A DNA stretch of 64,000 nt from an uncultured Ignavibacteriota bacterium (GTDB lineage: Bacteria > Bacteroidota > Ignavibacteria > UBA10030 > UBA8401): the NCBI GenBank assembly GCA_903884005.1, contig CAISDA010000083.1, positions 62,001-126,000 on the forward strand. Direction: 5' to 3'. The notes below the pieces were generated by a model. That model was not told the DNA's origin. It saw only the letters and a program-made list of their open reading frames with translations, and did not search any database. The position numbers and the translations under genes were made by a program. Position 1 is the stretch's first letter. Every line of letters starts with the position of its first letter. Of this stretch, positions 26,010 to 35,137 are shown in pieces.

Positions 26010-26045
26010 CCGCCTGTGTCGCACACGCGTGTGCGACACAGGCGG
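26010..26045. terminator. 36-bp perfect palindrome between convergent genes
   Basis: The half-site CCGCCTGTGTCGCACACG is followed immediately by its exact reverse complement, with no spacer. It starts 1 nt after the ftsE stop and ends 7 nt before the stop of the convergent nfu gene. A second small hairpin, GGAGT with ACTCC, overlaps the nfu stop. No T tract follows on either strand, so a bidirectional transcription barrier is plausible but not certain. Confidence 0.55.
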
Positions 26046-26052
26046 AGTCATC

Positions 26053-26295
26053 TTACTCCGTAACAGCCTCCACCCTCAACACCTCAACACTGTCACGCAT
26101 CAACGCACGTTCTATTCCGGCACGCAGCGTCAACACGGACATTGGGCATTGAGCACAGGCGCCCGTCAATTTCACGTTCACGATCCCGTCGTCTCGGACC
26201 CGCACAAGTTCCACATCCCCCCCGTCTTCCTGAAGAAAATGCCGGACCCCGTCGAGCGAACGGCGCACCTGCTCTGTTACCACTTCGATATTCAT
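26053..26295 (-). CDS. NifU-like Fe-S scaffold (Nfu domain)
   Basis: An 80-residue single-domain Nfu protein. The conserved start EVVTEQVRRSLDGVRHFLQE leads to the cluster-binding Cys pair in GACAQCPMS (C47 and C50). Nfu proteins carry [4Fe-4S] clusters to apoproteins. The adjacent Mrp/NBP35 ATPase gene, upstream on the same strand, is also an Fe-S carrier, which supports the call. The 204 bp between them contain a hairpin repeat. Confidence 0.92.
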   Translation of the reverse strand: MNIEVVTEQVRRSLDGVRHFLQEDGGDVELVRVRDDGIVNVKLTGACAQCPMSVLTLRAGIERALMRDSVEVLRVEAVTE

Positions 26296-26330
26296 ACTAT
26301 TCGGTTTAATGAGTGACGCTTATGAATGAG

Positions 26331-26507
26331 TGAGTAACTCACCGTAATCAATAGTCCCTGTCATTCTGAGGGAGCTAGCGACCGAAGAATCTAAAATTCA
26401 TACGACAACAGGCAGCGTCGATTATGTGCTGCGACGGGCGACTAACATTTTAGATCCTTCGCTTCGCTCAGGATGACAATGATTTTGGTGCACACTGAGT
26501 TACTGTA
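26331..26507. repeat. Hairpin-forming dispersed repeat, copy 2
   Basis: Arms 26359-26392 (TGTCATTCTGAGGGAGCTAG onwards) and 26452-26478 (ending GCTCAGGATGACA) are inverted and extend through CTAAAAT/ATTTTAG into a long imperfect hairpin. The flanks GTAACTCAC and TGAGTTAC are inverted, as in copy 1, and the outer text is also shared (GATGTTGGTGCA in copy 1, GATTTTGGTGCA here). The right end runs into the mrp stop codon. Confidence 0.7.
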
Positions 26508-27582
26508 GTGAAATTTCCAAATCGGGCGAGGATGCCTGCGTCAGATTGCTGATACTGACCTGAGCGGCAAGCTGCCGCGCGATGTCCACGATCACCCTGG
26601 CCTGCGGACTCTCGGGATCCGAATCCACCAGCGGGCGTCCGATGTCGCCGCCAATGCGCAATTTGATGTCGATGGGGATCTCGCCGAGGAACGGAATATT
26701 CATCTCCGCGGCAGCACGGCGTCCGCCGCCAGCGTCGAAAATATTTTCCCGTTCTCCGCAATGCGAGCACAGGAAGTAGCTCATATTTTCGATGATGCCG
26801 AGCAGGGGCACGTTGACCTTCTGGAACATGGCCATGCCTTTGCGCGCATCGGCCAGGGAAATCTCCTGCGGCGTCGTCACAATGACGGCGCCGGTGAGCG
26901 GGATCTGCTGCACCAGTGTCAATTGGATGTCGCCCGTTCCCGGAGGAAGGTCGAAGATGAGATAATCGAGCTCTCCCCAATCGACATCCGAAATGAATTG
27001 CTTCACAGCGCCGCTCGCCATCGGCCCCCTCCAGATCACCGCCTGACTCGGATCGACGAGGAATCCGATGGACATCACCTTCACACCGAATTTTTCAAGG
27101 GGTATGAGGTGCTGGTTGTGAAGCTTCGGCTTATCCGTGATGTTCATCATCATCGGAATACTGGGACCGTAGATGTCGCAGTCGATGAGTCCGACGCGAG
27201 CGCCTTCCTTGGCCAGTGCAACCGACAGGTTCACGGCAACGGTCGATTTGCCCACGCCTCCCTTGCCGCTCGCCACGGCGATCGTGTTCCGGACGCCATA
27301 CAGCACTTTGGGCGTCGGCACTGCCAGGCGCGAAGCAACGTTGGAGGTCATGGTGACCGCGATCGTACCCGCGGTGAGCGACCGGATGGCGTCCTCGGCC
27401 TGCTGCTTGAGGTCGTCCTTCACCGGACATGCCGGCGTGGTAAGTTCGATATTCAGGGCAACATTCGCGCCATCGATGACGATGTTTTTCACGAATCCGA
27501 GCGAGACGATATTTTTGTGAAGATCCGGATCTTGAACTGCTTTGAGCGCTTCCAGTACTGTGTCATGTGTCAGTGTTTTCAT
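26500..27582 (-). CDS. Mrp/NBP35-family Fe-S carrier ATPase
   Basis: A 360-residue protein. The N-terminal DUF59/MIP18-type domain (about 1-90) includes the PACPVKDD Cys; the deviant Walker A is SGKGGVGKSTVAVNL (about 110), with GLIDCDIYGPS and DLPPGTGD following; the Cys pair CSHC near 265 is used for the bridging cluster in the family. Role: ATP-dependent [4Fe-4S] delivery. Start at ATG 27582, where the DUF59 domain begins (MKTLTHDTVLEALK). It is only 8 nt downstream of the PPIase stop. Confidence 0.93.
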   Translation of the reverse strand: MKTLTHDTVLEALKAVQDPDLHKNIVSLGFVKNIVIDGANVALNIELTTPACPVKDDLKQQAEDAIRSLTAGTIAVTMTSNVASRLAVPTPKVLYGVRNTIAVASGKGGVGKSTVAVNLSVALAKEGARVGLIDCDIYGPSIPMMMNITDKPKLHNQHLIPLEKFGVKVMSIGFLVDPSQAVIWRGPMASGAVKQFISDVDWGELDYLIFDLPPGTGDIQLTLVQQIPLTGAVIVTTPQEISLADARKGMAMFQKVNVPLLGIIENMSYFLCSHCGERENIFDAGGGRRAAAEMNIPFLGEIPIDIKLRIGGDIGRPLVDSDPESPQARVIVDIARQLAAQVSISNLTQASSPDLEISLQ

Positions 27583-27590
27583 ACTGCTTT

Positions 27591-29444
27591 CTATTGGTTG
27601 AGAATTTTTGCGGGCCGCACTTCGCGCACCCAGTCCGATTGCAGGGACACCATGGGCACTGCCATAATGCGGCCGCCAAACCCGATCGTGCGCCACGTGA
27701 ACATGCTCGACGTCGTTGTCCTGATGTTCCGGAGCCGTTCAGTATTTATCGACACGGTATATTTGTTCGCCAGTCCGCCGATATAGGCATCAAGCGTCTT
27801 CTTCTTCTTCTGCTCTAACAACATTGTGCGGATCTTAAGTTTCACTGCGGCGAATTTTTGTCTGACCGAATCGTCGTGGATGCGGCGATCGAGTACCTTG
27901 AATATCGTCAGGCCCCCGGAAATTTTTAGCGGCCCTATCACTTTTCCGCTGTCTGCCGATTCCGCATATCCGCCGAGTTCGGGGTATTGCGTCGTGAAAA
28001 AATAATCCGACACGCCGCCGTGAGAGGCCCACTTCTTCCTCGTTGAATACCGCGAGGCAAGTGCGGCGAAATTTTCGCCGGCCGTGATCCGCTTGCGGAG
28101 CTCGAGAGCCGTCGCTACGCTGTCCACCAGAATTTCCTGCAGCTTCAGTTCGACAGCGGCGCCGAACGCGGCGGCATTATTGTTATAGTACGCCTCAATC
28201 GCCTCTTCTCCCACGCTCACGGTATCGGTGACCGCCTGCATCAGCAGCCGGCTCCGGCGGTTATCCATCCACACCGCAAGATCATGACGGACATTCTCGG
28301 ACTGTTGATAATTCCGTTTCACACCCTCGCGCGCCAGCAGTTCATTCTGAATGACCGTCTTGATGTTGTTGTTCACGATCGCCTGCACGACCGAGAGCTT
28401 GAGCGACGGGAACACGATCTGGTTGTATTTCAAACCGTTAATGACCATGCCGAGTGTAAGGTCGCCGGAGGGCATCATGACAAATTTCTTCGCGCACATC
28501 GGGCCGAATGTGCGCTCGAGGCGATCGCAGTCCGGGCCGGTGAATGTGAATAAATTTTTGGCAACATGATTTACCGAATCGCTCTTCATCACAAACAGGA
28601 TGCTGTCGGCAAGTGCAGCGAAAATATCCGGATCTGCCTCGGCCCGCTGGGGACTCAGCAACGAAGTGAATACGCGCGCGGCGAGTGAATCTTCGTGCCG
28701 TTTGCTTACGATCGTACGGACGGAGAAGGCCTGGTCGGGCAGGGATTGTTTCTCATATTTCGGATTGGCGTACTTGTCTATGACCTTCACCATCAGCCAG
28801 CGCGATCGGTCTGCAAAAATCGGCCGCGACAGTGCGCCCGGCACAAGCGCATACGCCGCGTTCTCGATGAGCGGCTCGGTGTCGCCGAAATTCACCGTCA
28901 GCGTGTCCAGGGGCGTATAGAGCGAATCGCGGAATGCCTCGAACGTTTTCGCCTTATTCCTGCTGAGCGCCATTTTTTTGATGAGCAGGTCGCCTTCTTT
29001 TTTCGAGACCAGGCCGTAGACGATCATGCGCAATTCCCATGGATACTTGCGAAGGCCGTCGCGCACTTCCTCGTTGGTCACGTGTATGTTCCGGAGAACG
29101 TCCCGTTTATAGACTTCGTCGCGCGTGAACATGCGGCGGAGCGAATATTGCAGCTCGCCCGACGCAGTATCTTCTCCGAGCCCAAGCCTCTGGGCTTCCA
29201 GCGCGAGCACTTTCTCCGCCACGAGCGACTGTAAAAATTCCTGCTTCGTATATTCGATGCGCGCCTTATTGTCCTTTTGCAGCCACGGCATCAATTCGAA
29301 CCGTTCCAAAAAATCCTGCCCCGTGATGATGTGCGAACCGTATCGTGCAACCGTATCGGAAATCGGGCCCGATTGTTGTTGGGCGAGCATGGTGATGTTG
29401 AGCGCCGCGGCACAGACACAGATGCCGATGATATTTTTTTTCAT
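27591..29444 (-). CDS. Periplasmic PPIC-type peptidyl-prolyl isomerase (SurA/PrsA-like)
   Basis: A 617-residue exported protein with signal peptide MKKNIIGICVCAAALNITML. It has a SurA-N-like helical region (FLQSLVAEKVLALEAQRLGL), a long middle, and a C-terminal parvulin/PPIC domain at about 430-540 (ELKLQEILVDS, FAALASRYSTRK, GGVSDYFFT, GPLKISGGLTIFKV). Role: folding of outer membrane or secreted proteins. Start at ATG 29444, 1 nt after the purC stop; a TTG three codons upstream overlaps purC and is less likely. Confidence 0.85.
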   Translation of the reverse strand: MKKNIIGICVCAAALNITMLAQQQSGPISDTVARYGSHIITGQDFLERFELMPWLQKDNKARIEYTKQEFLQSLVAEKVLALEAQRLGLGEDTASGELQYSLRRMFTRDEVYKRDVLRNIHVTNEEVRDGLRKYPWELRMIVYGLVSKKEGDLLIKKMALSRNKAKTFEAFRDSLYTPLDTLTVNFGDTEPLIENAAYALVPGALSRPIFADRSRWLMVKVIDKYANPKYEKQSLPDQAFSVRTIVSKRHEDSLAARVFTSLLSPQRAEADPDIFAALADSILFVMKSDSVNHVAKNLFTFTGPDCDRLERTFGPMCAKKFVMMPSGDLTLGMVINGLKYNQIVFPSLKLSVVQAIVNNNIKTVIQNELLAREGVKRNYQQSENVRHDLAVWMDNRRSRLLMQAVTDTVSVGEEAIEAYYNNNAAAFGAAVELKLQEILVDSVATALELRKRITAGENFAALASRYSTRKKWASHGGVSDYFFTTQYPELGGYAESADSGKVIGPLKISGGLTIFKVLDRRIHDDSVRQKFAAVKLKIRTMLLEQKKKKTLDAYIGGLANKYTVSINTERLRNIRTTTSSMFTWRTIGFGGRIMAVPMVSLQSDWVREVRPAKILNQ

Positions 29445-29445
29445 A

Positions 29446-30336
29446 TTACTCAAGTGATGTTCCAGTTAAGATCTGCAGGGCGGACCGGTACAGAGCGGCC
29501 GTCTTTTCGATCACGTCATCGGGCATGATAGGGCCGGGAGGCTGTTTGGTGAATCCGATGGAAAGGAGATAATCGCGCACATACTGCTTGTCAAAACTCG
29601 CCTGGCTTCGGCCCGGTTCGTAGCCGTTGCGGGGCCAGAATCTCGACGAATCGGGGGTGAGCACTTCGTCGATCAAAATGAGTTCGCCGTTGAACATGCC
29701 GAATTCCATTTTGGTGTCGGCAATGATGATCCCCTTCGCTTCCGCGATGCGTGAGGCATGAGCATAGATGCTCAGCACCGCCTCTTTCACCTTCAGGCTG
29801 ATCTCCTCCCCTTCGAGCCCGAGCATGTCTTCGAATGTGATATTCTCATCATGCACGCCGAGTTCAGCCTTGGTCGAGGGTGTAAAGATCGGTTCGGGAA
29901 GCCGCGCGCTTTCAGTGAGTCCCTGCGGAAGTGCGATACCGCAGATGGCGCCCGTCTTCTTGTATTCTTCCCATCCTGACCCCGAGAGATATCCGCGGAC
30001 GATGCATTCCACCGATAGCGGAGCGGATTTTTTCACCACCATGCTCCTATCCCTGAGCGCCTCTGCATACGGCGCACAGACGGTGGGAAAATCGTCGACG
30101 TTCGTGGAGATGAGATGATTGGAAATAATGTGCCTGGTCTGTTCGAACCAGAATGCCGAGATCTGCGTGAGCACTTTTCCCTTGTCGGGAATGCCCTGCG
30201 GCATCACGACATCGAATGCGGACAAGCGGTCGGTGGCCACGATGAGCAGCGTGTCGCCGAGATCATACATGTCCCGCACCTTGCCGCGCTTCACGAAGTG
30301 AAGGCCGGGAAAATTTGTTTCAAGCACAATAGCCAT
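29446..30336 (-). CDS. purC: SAICAR synthase
   Basis: A 296-residue phosphoribosylaminoimidazole-succinocarboxamide synthase of de novo purine synthesis. Family motifs: [56 protein letters not shown], and [10 protein letters not shown]...[14 protein letters not shown]. The length suits the longer eukaryote-like or Bacteroidota form. A strong AAGGAAGGA lies just upstream of ATG 30336. It follows aat by 12 nt. Confidence 0.96.
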   Translation of the reverse strand: MAIVLETNFPGLHFVKRGKVRDMYDLGDTLLIVATDRLSAFDVVMPQGIPDKGKVLTQISAFWFEQTRHIISNHLISTNVDDFPTVCAPYAEALRDRSMVVKKSAPLSVECIVRGYLSGSGWEEYKKTGAICGIALPQGLTESARLPEPIFTPSTKAELGVHDENITFEDMLGLEGEEISLKVKEAVLSIYAHASRIAEAKGIIIADTKMEFGMFNGELILIDEVLTPDSSRFWPRNGYEPGRSQASFDKQYVRDYLLSIGFTKQPPGPIMPDDVIEKTAALYRSALQILTGTSLE

Positions 30337-30348
30337 CGTCGTCCTTCC

Positions 30349-30942
30349 TTATACGAACGTGCATTTTTTGGTGAGCGCCGCGCGCAGACGTTCAAGGTAC
30401 GCGACGCGGGAAATTTCAACTCCGCCCATGGTTGTCAAATGGGGTGTGATGTACTGTGTGTCCAGCAAGACGTAGCCTCGTTCCTTGAGCCGTTCTACGA
30501 GCCCTGCGAGCGCAACTTTCGATGCATCCGTCGCCGCACTGAACATCGATTCTCCGAAGAATGCTCCCCCGATCGCCACACCGTAGAGTCCGCCTGCGAG
30601 TGCGCCGTCGATGCGCGTCTCCACCGAATGCGCGTAGCCCAATTCGAAGAGCGCCATGTAGCTTCGCACGATTGTTTCGGAGATCCACGTATTCTCACGT
30701 TCGGCGCAATGGCGCATCACCTCTTCAAAGGCTGTGTCCATGGTGACGGAAAATTTCTTCCGCGCAATGGTGCGCCTGAGACTCCGCGATATGATCATGC
30801 CGTCGAGCGGAAGGATGCCGCGGTTCTCGGGGTCGTACCACGAGACATCCCCTTCCTTTCCATCGGCCATCGGAAAATAGCCGTTGCAATACGCATTCAG
30901 CAGATCGAAGGGTGAGATCACCTCACTCGCATGTGTTATCAT
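30349..30942 (-). CDS. aat: Leucyl/phenylalanyl-tRNA--protein transferase
   Basis: A 197-residue Aat enzyme, which adds Leu or Phe to N-terminal Lys/Arg of proteins for degradation by ClpAP/ClpS. Motifs: NAYCNGYFPMAD, VSWYDPENRGILPLD, WISETIVRSYMALFELGYAHS, LYGVAIGGAFFGESMFS and LLDTQYITPHLTTMGG. Complete length for the family. Upstream of and probably cotranscribed with purC. Confidence 0.95.
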   Translation of the reverse strand: MITHASEVISPFDLLNAYCNGYFPMADGKEGDVSWYDPENRGILPLDGMIISRSLRRTIARKKFSVTMDTAFEEVMRHCAERENTWISETIVRSYMALFELGYAHSVETRIDGALAGGLYGVAIGGAFFGESMFSAATDASKVALAGLVERLKERGYVLLDTQYITPHLTTMGGVEISRVAYLERLRAALTKKCTFV

Positions 30943-31001
30943 TCGTCAGTGTGTCAGTCTATGAGCCGGCCGATCCGAAATCGCACTCGGCGGCAGGCTC
31001 G

Positions 31002-31973
31002 TTATGCTCCGTAAAAATTCCTGGGCCACGCATGCAATTTCAACTCGGCGCGCAATGCAGCAGACAGCAATCTGCCGTCCGAAGCCGCAGTATTGAGGGC
31101 GACATGTGCCGGCTTTCTCATGCCCGGGATCACTGTGGACACGGCCGGATGCGACAGGATGAAGCGCAACGCCAATTCGGGCATCGACACGGCTTCGGTG
31201 CCCATGACGGCCTTGATTTTTTCCACGCGCTCAAAGACCTCGCGTTTCCGGTCGCCCCTGAAATAATGGTTGCGCCAATCGCTCGCCGGAAACGTCGTGT
31301 CCGGTGTGATCGAGCCCGTCAATCCGCCTTCGTCGAATGGAACGCGGACAATCACGGCGATGCCGCGCTCGATGCACAAGGGTAACAATTCGGTTTCCGG
31401 AGACTGGTCGAAGATATTATAGATCACCTGGAATGAATCGATCATTCCCGTTGAGGCCGCCCGCACAACCGACTCGGGCTGATGGTCGTTCACCGAAATG
31501 CCGAACGCCTTGATCTTCCCGTCGCGCTTCAGTCGCTCGGCCGCAGACCAGATCTCGTCGGCATCCGCCCAATCATCAGACCAGACATGCAGCTGCTGGA
31601 CGTCGATCTGTTCGACGTCGAGATGCCTCAGGCTTCGTTCGGTGCATCCGATGATATAGTCTTTCGGAAATGCCTCGTGGAACGGGATGCCGTGAGGGGC
31701 GGGCCATTTCTGGTTCTTCGGCGGCACCTTGGTCGCGATGACGATCGGAGCGGTGACTTCCTTCCGAAGCCTGCCGATGAGCTGCTCCGAATGTCCGTCG
31801 CCATAGGCGAGCGCGGTATCGAAAAATGTGACTCCGTTGTCCACTGCCGTATGCAGCGCGATCATGGATTCGGCATCGTCGGATTCCTTCCACATGGCGC
31901 CGCCAATACCCCATGCGCCGTATCCGATCTCGGAAACGGACGGAATAATGTTGCCTAATGGTCGTGTTTGCAT
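31002..31973 (-). CDS. Aldo/keto reductase
   Basis: A 323-residue AKR of the YajO/YhdN-like type. The tetrad is readable: Asp and Tyr in FFDTALAYGDGHSE, Lys in IATKVPPKN, and His in QLHVWSDD. The C-terminal NADPH-binding part includes LRFILSHPAVSTVIPGM. Substrate unknown. Start at ATG 31973 (MQTRPLG), which is where homologues begin; the longer frame runs back toward the terminator at 31995-32041. Confidence 0.88.
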   Translation of the reverse strand: MQTRPLGNIIPSVSEIGYGAWGIGGAMWKESDDAESMIALHTAVDNGVTFFDTALAYGDGHSEQLIGRLRKEVTAPIVIATKVPPKNQKWPAPHGIPFHEAFPKDYIIGCTERSLRHLDVEQIDVQQLHVWSDDWADADEIWSAAERLKRDGKIKAFGISVNDHQPESVVRAASTGMIDSFQVIYNIFDQSPETELLPLCIERGIAVIVRVPFDEGGLTGSITPDTTFPASDWRNHYFRGDRKREVFERVEKIKAVMGTEAVSMPELALRFILSHPAVSTVIPGMRKPAHVALNTAASDGRLLSAALRAELKLHAWPRNFYGA

Positions 31974-31994
31974 GATCAATATATTAAGTACATA

Positions 31995-32041
31995 GAAAAA
32001 CTTTCCAACGCACAGCATTGCGCGCGTGCATTGAAAAGTTT
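31995..32041 (-). terminator. Terminator downstream of phosphofructokinase
   Basis: Arms 31998-32013 (AAACTTTCCAACGCAC) and 32026-32041 (GTGCATTGAAAAGTTT) pair at 14 of 16 positions, with G-U filling the rest. On the minus strand the stem is followed by TTTTTCT. It lies about 60 nt after the pfkA stop and just upstream of the aldo/keto reductase start. Confidence 0.7.
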
Positions 32042-32102
32042 ATTGGTTGCATGATGTGTGTAGTGTCTCTCGGGAACATGTCGTGCCGCATCGAGGCGCG
32101 GA

Positions 32103-33206
32103 TTAATCTTCGTCGCCGAATCCCATGCCGACGGCGCGCGCCGAACGGATGATCTCTCCGTCGCGTGACACGAGCCGCTGCTTGGCGACAGCCTCTGCGA
32201 TCGGAACGCTCGAGACATGCGTGCCGCGAAGGCTCACCATGTGTCCGAATTTTCCTTCGATCGCAAGTTCAACCGCCTTGGTGCCGAACCGGGTTGCAAG
32301 CACGCGGTCGTATGCAGTGGGGCTTCCGCCGCGCTGCAAGTGGCCGAGCACCGTGCACCGTGTTTCCAATCCTGTCTCTTCGGAGATGCGCTGCGCAACA
32401 TGCTCGCCGATCCCGCCGAAGCGGATCGGGTCCGTGCGCTTGATGTCCGTTTCTTTGATGACCACTTCTTCGTCGGCGGCCTTTGCGCCCTCGGCGACAC
32501 AGACGATGCTGAACCGGTTGCCGCGCGTGCTGCGTTCGATGACGCGCTGGAACACCGCACTCCATTTGAACGGGATTTCCGGGATCAAAATAATGTCCGC
32601 TCCGCCTGCGATACCGGCCATAAGGGCGATCCATCCGGCGTAGCGTCCCATCACCTCGATCACCATGACGCGGTGATGCGATGAGCCGGTGGTGTGGAGC
32701 CGGTCGATAGCTTCGGATGCGATTGAGCATGCGGTGTCGAAACCGAACGTCTGGTCCGTGGCGTCGAGATCGTTGTCGATCGTCTTGGGCACGCCGATGA
32801 TGTTCATACCCAGCTCGCCCAACTTTTTGGAAATGTGCATTGTACCGTCGCCACCGGTGGCGATCAAACAATCGAGTCCCCAGCCTTTGTAGTGTTTCAT
32901 GAGTTTTTGCGACGCATCGACTATTTCAATGCCGTTGATCCCTTCGATCGGGTAATGGAACGGGTCGCCCTTGTTGGAGGTGCCGAGTATCGTGCCGCCG
33001 AGGCCGATGATACCGGACACATCCGTTCGTGAGAGTTCCCGCATCCGTCCTTCAACAAAGCCTTCAAAACCGTCTTCAATACCGACCACGGTAATGCCAT
33101 GATCCTGTATGGCCGGCTTCGCGACACCGCGGATGACTGCGTTCAAACCGGGACAGTCGCCGCCGCCGGTGAGCAGGCCGATTCGTTTTAATCTTTTTTC
33201 TGTCAA
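32103..33206 (-). CDS. pfkA: 6-phosphofructokinase
   Basis: A 367-residue PFK. Motifs: IGLLTGGGDCPGLNAVIRG, ATGGDGT, GVPKTIDNDLDATD with the catalytic Asp, MGRYAGWIALM and GHLQRGGSPTAYDR. By E. coli numbering Gly104 (GGDG) indicates ATP rather than pyrophosphate, whereas Lys124 (PKTIDND) is found in PPi-type enzymes; the pair Gly104/Lys124 is the group III pattern. Start at TTG 33206: AAGGA lies 8 nt upstream, and the alternative TTG at 33224 has no site. It follows trpB and ends at a terminator. Confidence 0.93.
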   Translation of the reverse strand: MTEKRLKRIGLLTGGGDCPGLNAVIRGVAKPAIQDHGITVVGIEDGFEGFVEGRMRELSRTDVSGIIGLGGTILGTSNKGDPFHYPIEGINGIEIVDASQKLMKHYKGWGLDCLIATGGDGTMHISKKLGELGMNIIGVPKTIDNDLDATDQTFGFDTACSIASEAIDRLHTTGSSHHRVMVIEVMGRYAGWIALMAGIAGGADIILIPEIPFKWSAVFQRVIERSTRGNRFSIVCVAEGAKAADEEVVIKETDIKRTDPIRFGGIGEHVAQRISEETGLETRCTVLGHLQRGGSPTAYDRVLATRFGTKAVELAIEGKFGHMVSLRGTHVSSVPIAEAVAKQRLVSRDGEIIRSARAVGMGFGDED

Positions 33207-33281
33207 TGGTAAATTCCTTTTCAATGATGAAAACTGCAGGCATAATGTACGAAATAATATTTCGAAATGAAACTTAAGGAG

Positions 33282-34499
33282 CTATTTCTCGAGGGCCTTC
33301 ATCACGGTGGCGAGGTCCTTGTCGCCCCGTCCCGAGAGACAGACCACGATGAGCTCCTCTTTTTTCATGAGCGGCGCGAGCTTCATCGCGTATGCAACGG
33401 CATGCGACGATTCGAGCGCGGCAATGATGCCTTCGCGGCGCGCCAACAGCTGCAGCGCGTCGAGGGCCTCGGTGTCTGTTACCGACACATACGTCGCCAG
33501 GTCATGGTCTTTGAGATAACAATGTTCGGGACCCACACCGGGATAGTCCAGTCCGGCCGAGATCGAATGCGCCAATTGCACCTGCCCCTGCTCGTCCTGC
33601 AGAAGATACTGCATCGAGCCATGCAGAACGCCGGGCGTTCCCATGGCGAGTGCTGCCGAATGCTTTCCTGTTTCGAGTCCGTAGCCGGCCGCTTCAACGC
33701 CGATCAGCTGCACTCCCGGCACGTCGGGCAGGAACGGATAAAACATGCCCATCGCATTGCTGCCGCCGCCGACGCAGGCAACGACCGCGTCGGGAAGCCT
33801 GCCTTCCTGCTCCAGGATCTGCGCCCTGGTCTCTGTGCCGATGACGGATTGAAAGTCGCGGACCATCATCGGGTACGGATGCATGCCCACGACGGAGCCG
33901 ATGATATAGAATGTGTCGCGGACGTTCGCCACCCAGTCGCGGATGGCTTCGCTCGTGGCATCCTTGAGCGTCCGGCTGCCGGCTGTCACGCATCGCACTT
34001 CCGCGCCGAGCAGTTTCATCCGGTAGACGTTGGGCGCCTGGCGCTCCATGTCCTCCTCGCCCATGTAGACGATGCACTGCAGTCCGAACAGTGCGCACAC
34101 CGTTGCCGTGGCAACACCGTGCTGCCCCGCCCCGGTTTCGGCGATGATGCGTTTCTTACCCATGCGCACGGCGATGAGAATCTGGCCGATCGTGTTGTTG
34201 ATCTTATGGGCGCCGGTATGGCACAGGTCCTCTCTCTTCAAATAGATCGATGCCCCGTGTGCCTCGTCGGTCAGCCGCTGCGCCTTGTATAGCGGCGTTT
34301 CCCTGCCGACAAAATATTTCAGGTAGTAGCGGAATTCGCGTTGGAATTCTTCGTCGTTCTTCACGGCTTCGTACCACCGTGTGAGTTCTTCGACAGCCGG
34401 CACCAGCGTTTCGGGAATATAGCGCCCTCCGTAGATGCCGAAATGTCCCTTCGCATCGGGGACGGCGTTCCTGCGCGCGTGATCGTCGTGTGTTTTCAC
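33282..34499 (-). CDS. trpB: Tryptophan synthase beta chain
   Basis: A 405-residue TrpB, which condenses indole with serine using PLP. The PLP lysine is in [13 protein letters not shown]; the phosphate-binding GGGSNAMG and the typical [15 protein letters not shown] start are present. The start overlaps the trpF stop by four bases. No trpA follows; the next gene is pfkA. Confidence 0.97.
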   Translation of the reverse strand: MKTHDDHARRNAVPDAKGHFGIYGGRYIPETLVPAVEELTRWYEAVKNDEEFQREFRYYLKYFVGRETPLYKAQRLTDEAHGASIYLKREDLCHTGAHKINNTIGQILIAVRMGKKRIIAETGAGQHGVATATVCALFGLQCIVYMGEEDMERQAPNVYRMKLLGAEVRCVTAGSRTLKDATSEAIRDWVANVRDTFYIIGSVVGMHPYPMMVRDFQSVIGTETRAQILEQEGRLPDAVVACVGGGSNAMGMFYPFLPDVPGVQLIGVEAAGYGLETGKHSAALAMGTPGVLHGSMQYLLQDEQGQVQLAHSISAGLDYPGVGPEHCYLKDHDLATYVSVTDTEALDALQLLARREGIIAALESSHAVAYAMKLAPLMKKEELIVVCLSGRGDKDLATVMKALEK

Positions 34500-35134
34500 T
34501 GTTGTGCCCCGGCAGTCGGTTCAATTTTTGCGCTGTGCGCACGAGCAATAAATTCCTTCACTTTCGCATGGTCTTTGTGGCCCGGAGAAGATTCAACGCC
34601 GCTGGCGACATCGACGCCGAACGGATTGGCGGCGCGTATGGCGTCCTGAACGTTCTCGGGCGTCAATCCACCCGCCAGAATGATCTTGCCGAATTCACCT
34701 GCGCGGCGAGCCGTGGCCCAGTCTGTAGTAATGCCGGTGCCGCCGTACGCGTCCGAATCGAATGCGTCGATGAGCGAAAGCGACGTCCCGTAGGCGAGGA
34801 TCTGCGCCGGATCGAACCCGTCGCCAAGACGGAACACTTTGATCGCCTGCGCGCCGAAGGTCTTTGTATAGTCCGCAGTCTCATCGCCGTGGAACTGGAC
34901 GAAATCCAGCAGCAGCTGCGCCGCGGTCTTCTTCACGAATTCGGGGTCGGCGTTCACGAAGACTCCGATTTTCCGAACGGTGTCAGGCAGTTCCCGAATG
35001 ATCGAGTATGCCGTCTCCGGCGAGAGATAGCGCTTGCTCTCTCGGTAGAAATTGAACCCTACCGCGCTCGCTCCATACTCGGCCGCGCTGAGCGCATCGT
35101 CGATGTTTGTGATGCCGCAAATTTTTACGAACAT
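34496..35134 (-). CDS. trpF: Phosphoribosylanthranilate isomerase
   Basis: A 212-residue TrpF, third step of tryptophan synthesis from anthranilate. It has the catalytic Cys in VKICGITN, the QFHGDE motif, and [15 protein letters not shown] at the phosphate-binding end. It is 3 nt downstream of trpC and overlaps trpB. Confidence 0.96.
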   Translation of the reverse strand: MFVKICGITNIDDALSAAEYGASAVGFNFYRESKRYLSPETAYSIIRELPDTVRKIGVFVNADPEFVKKTAAQLLLDFVQFHGDETADYTKTFGAQAIKVFRLGDGFDPAQILAYGTSLSLIDAFDSDAYGGTGITTDWATARRAGEFGKIILAGGLTPENVQDAIRAANPFGVDVASGVESSPGHKDHAKVKEFIARAHSAKIEPTAGAQQ

Positions 35135-35137
35135 GCT

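Noticed and set aside
33267-34292. 341-codon plus-strand frame opposite trpB
   Set aside because: trpB is unmistakable on the minus strand. The antisense frame shows no motif.
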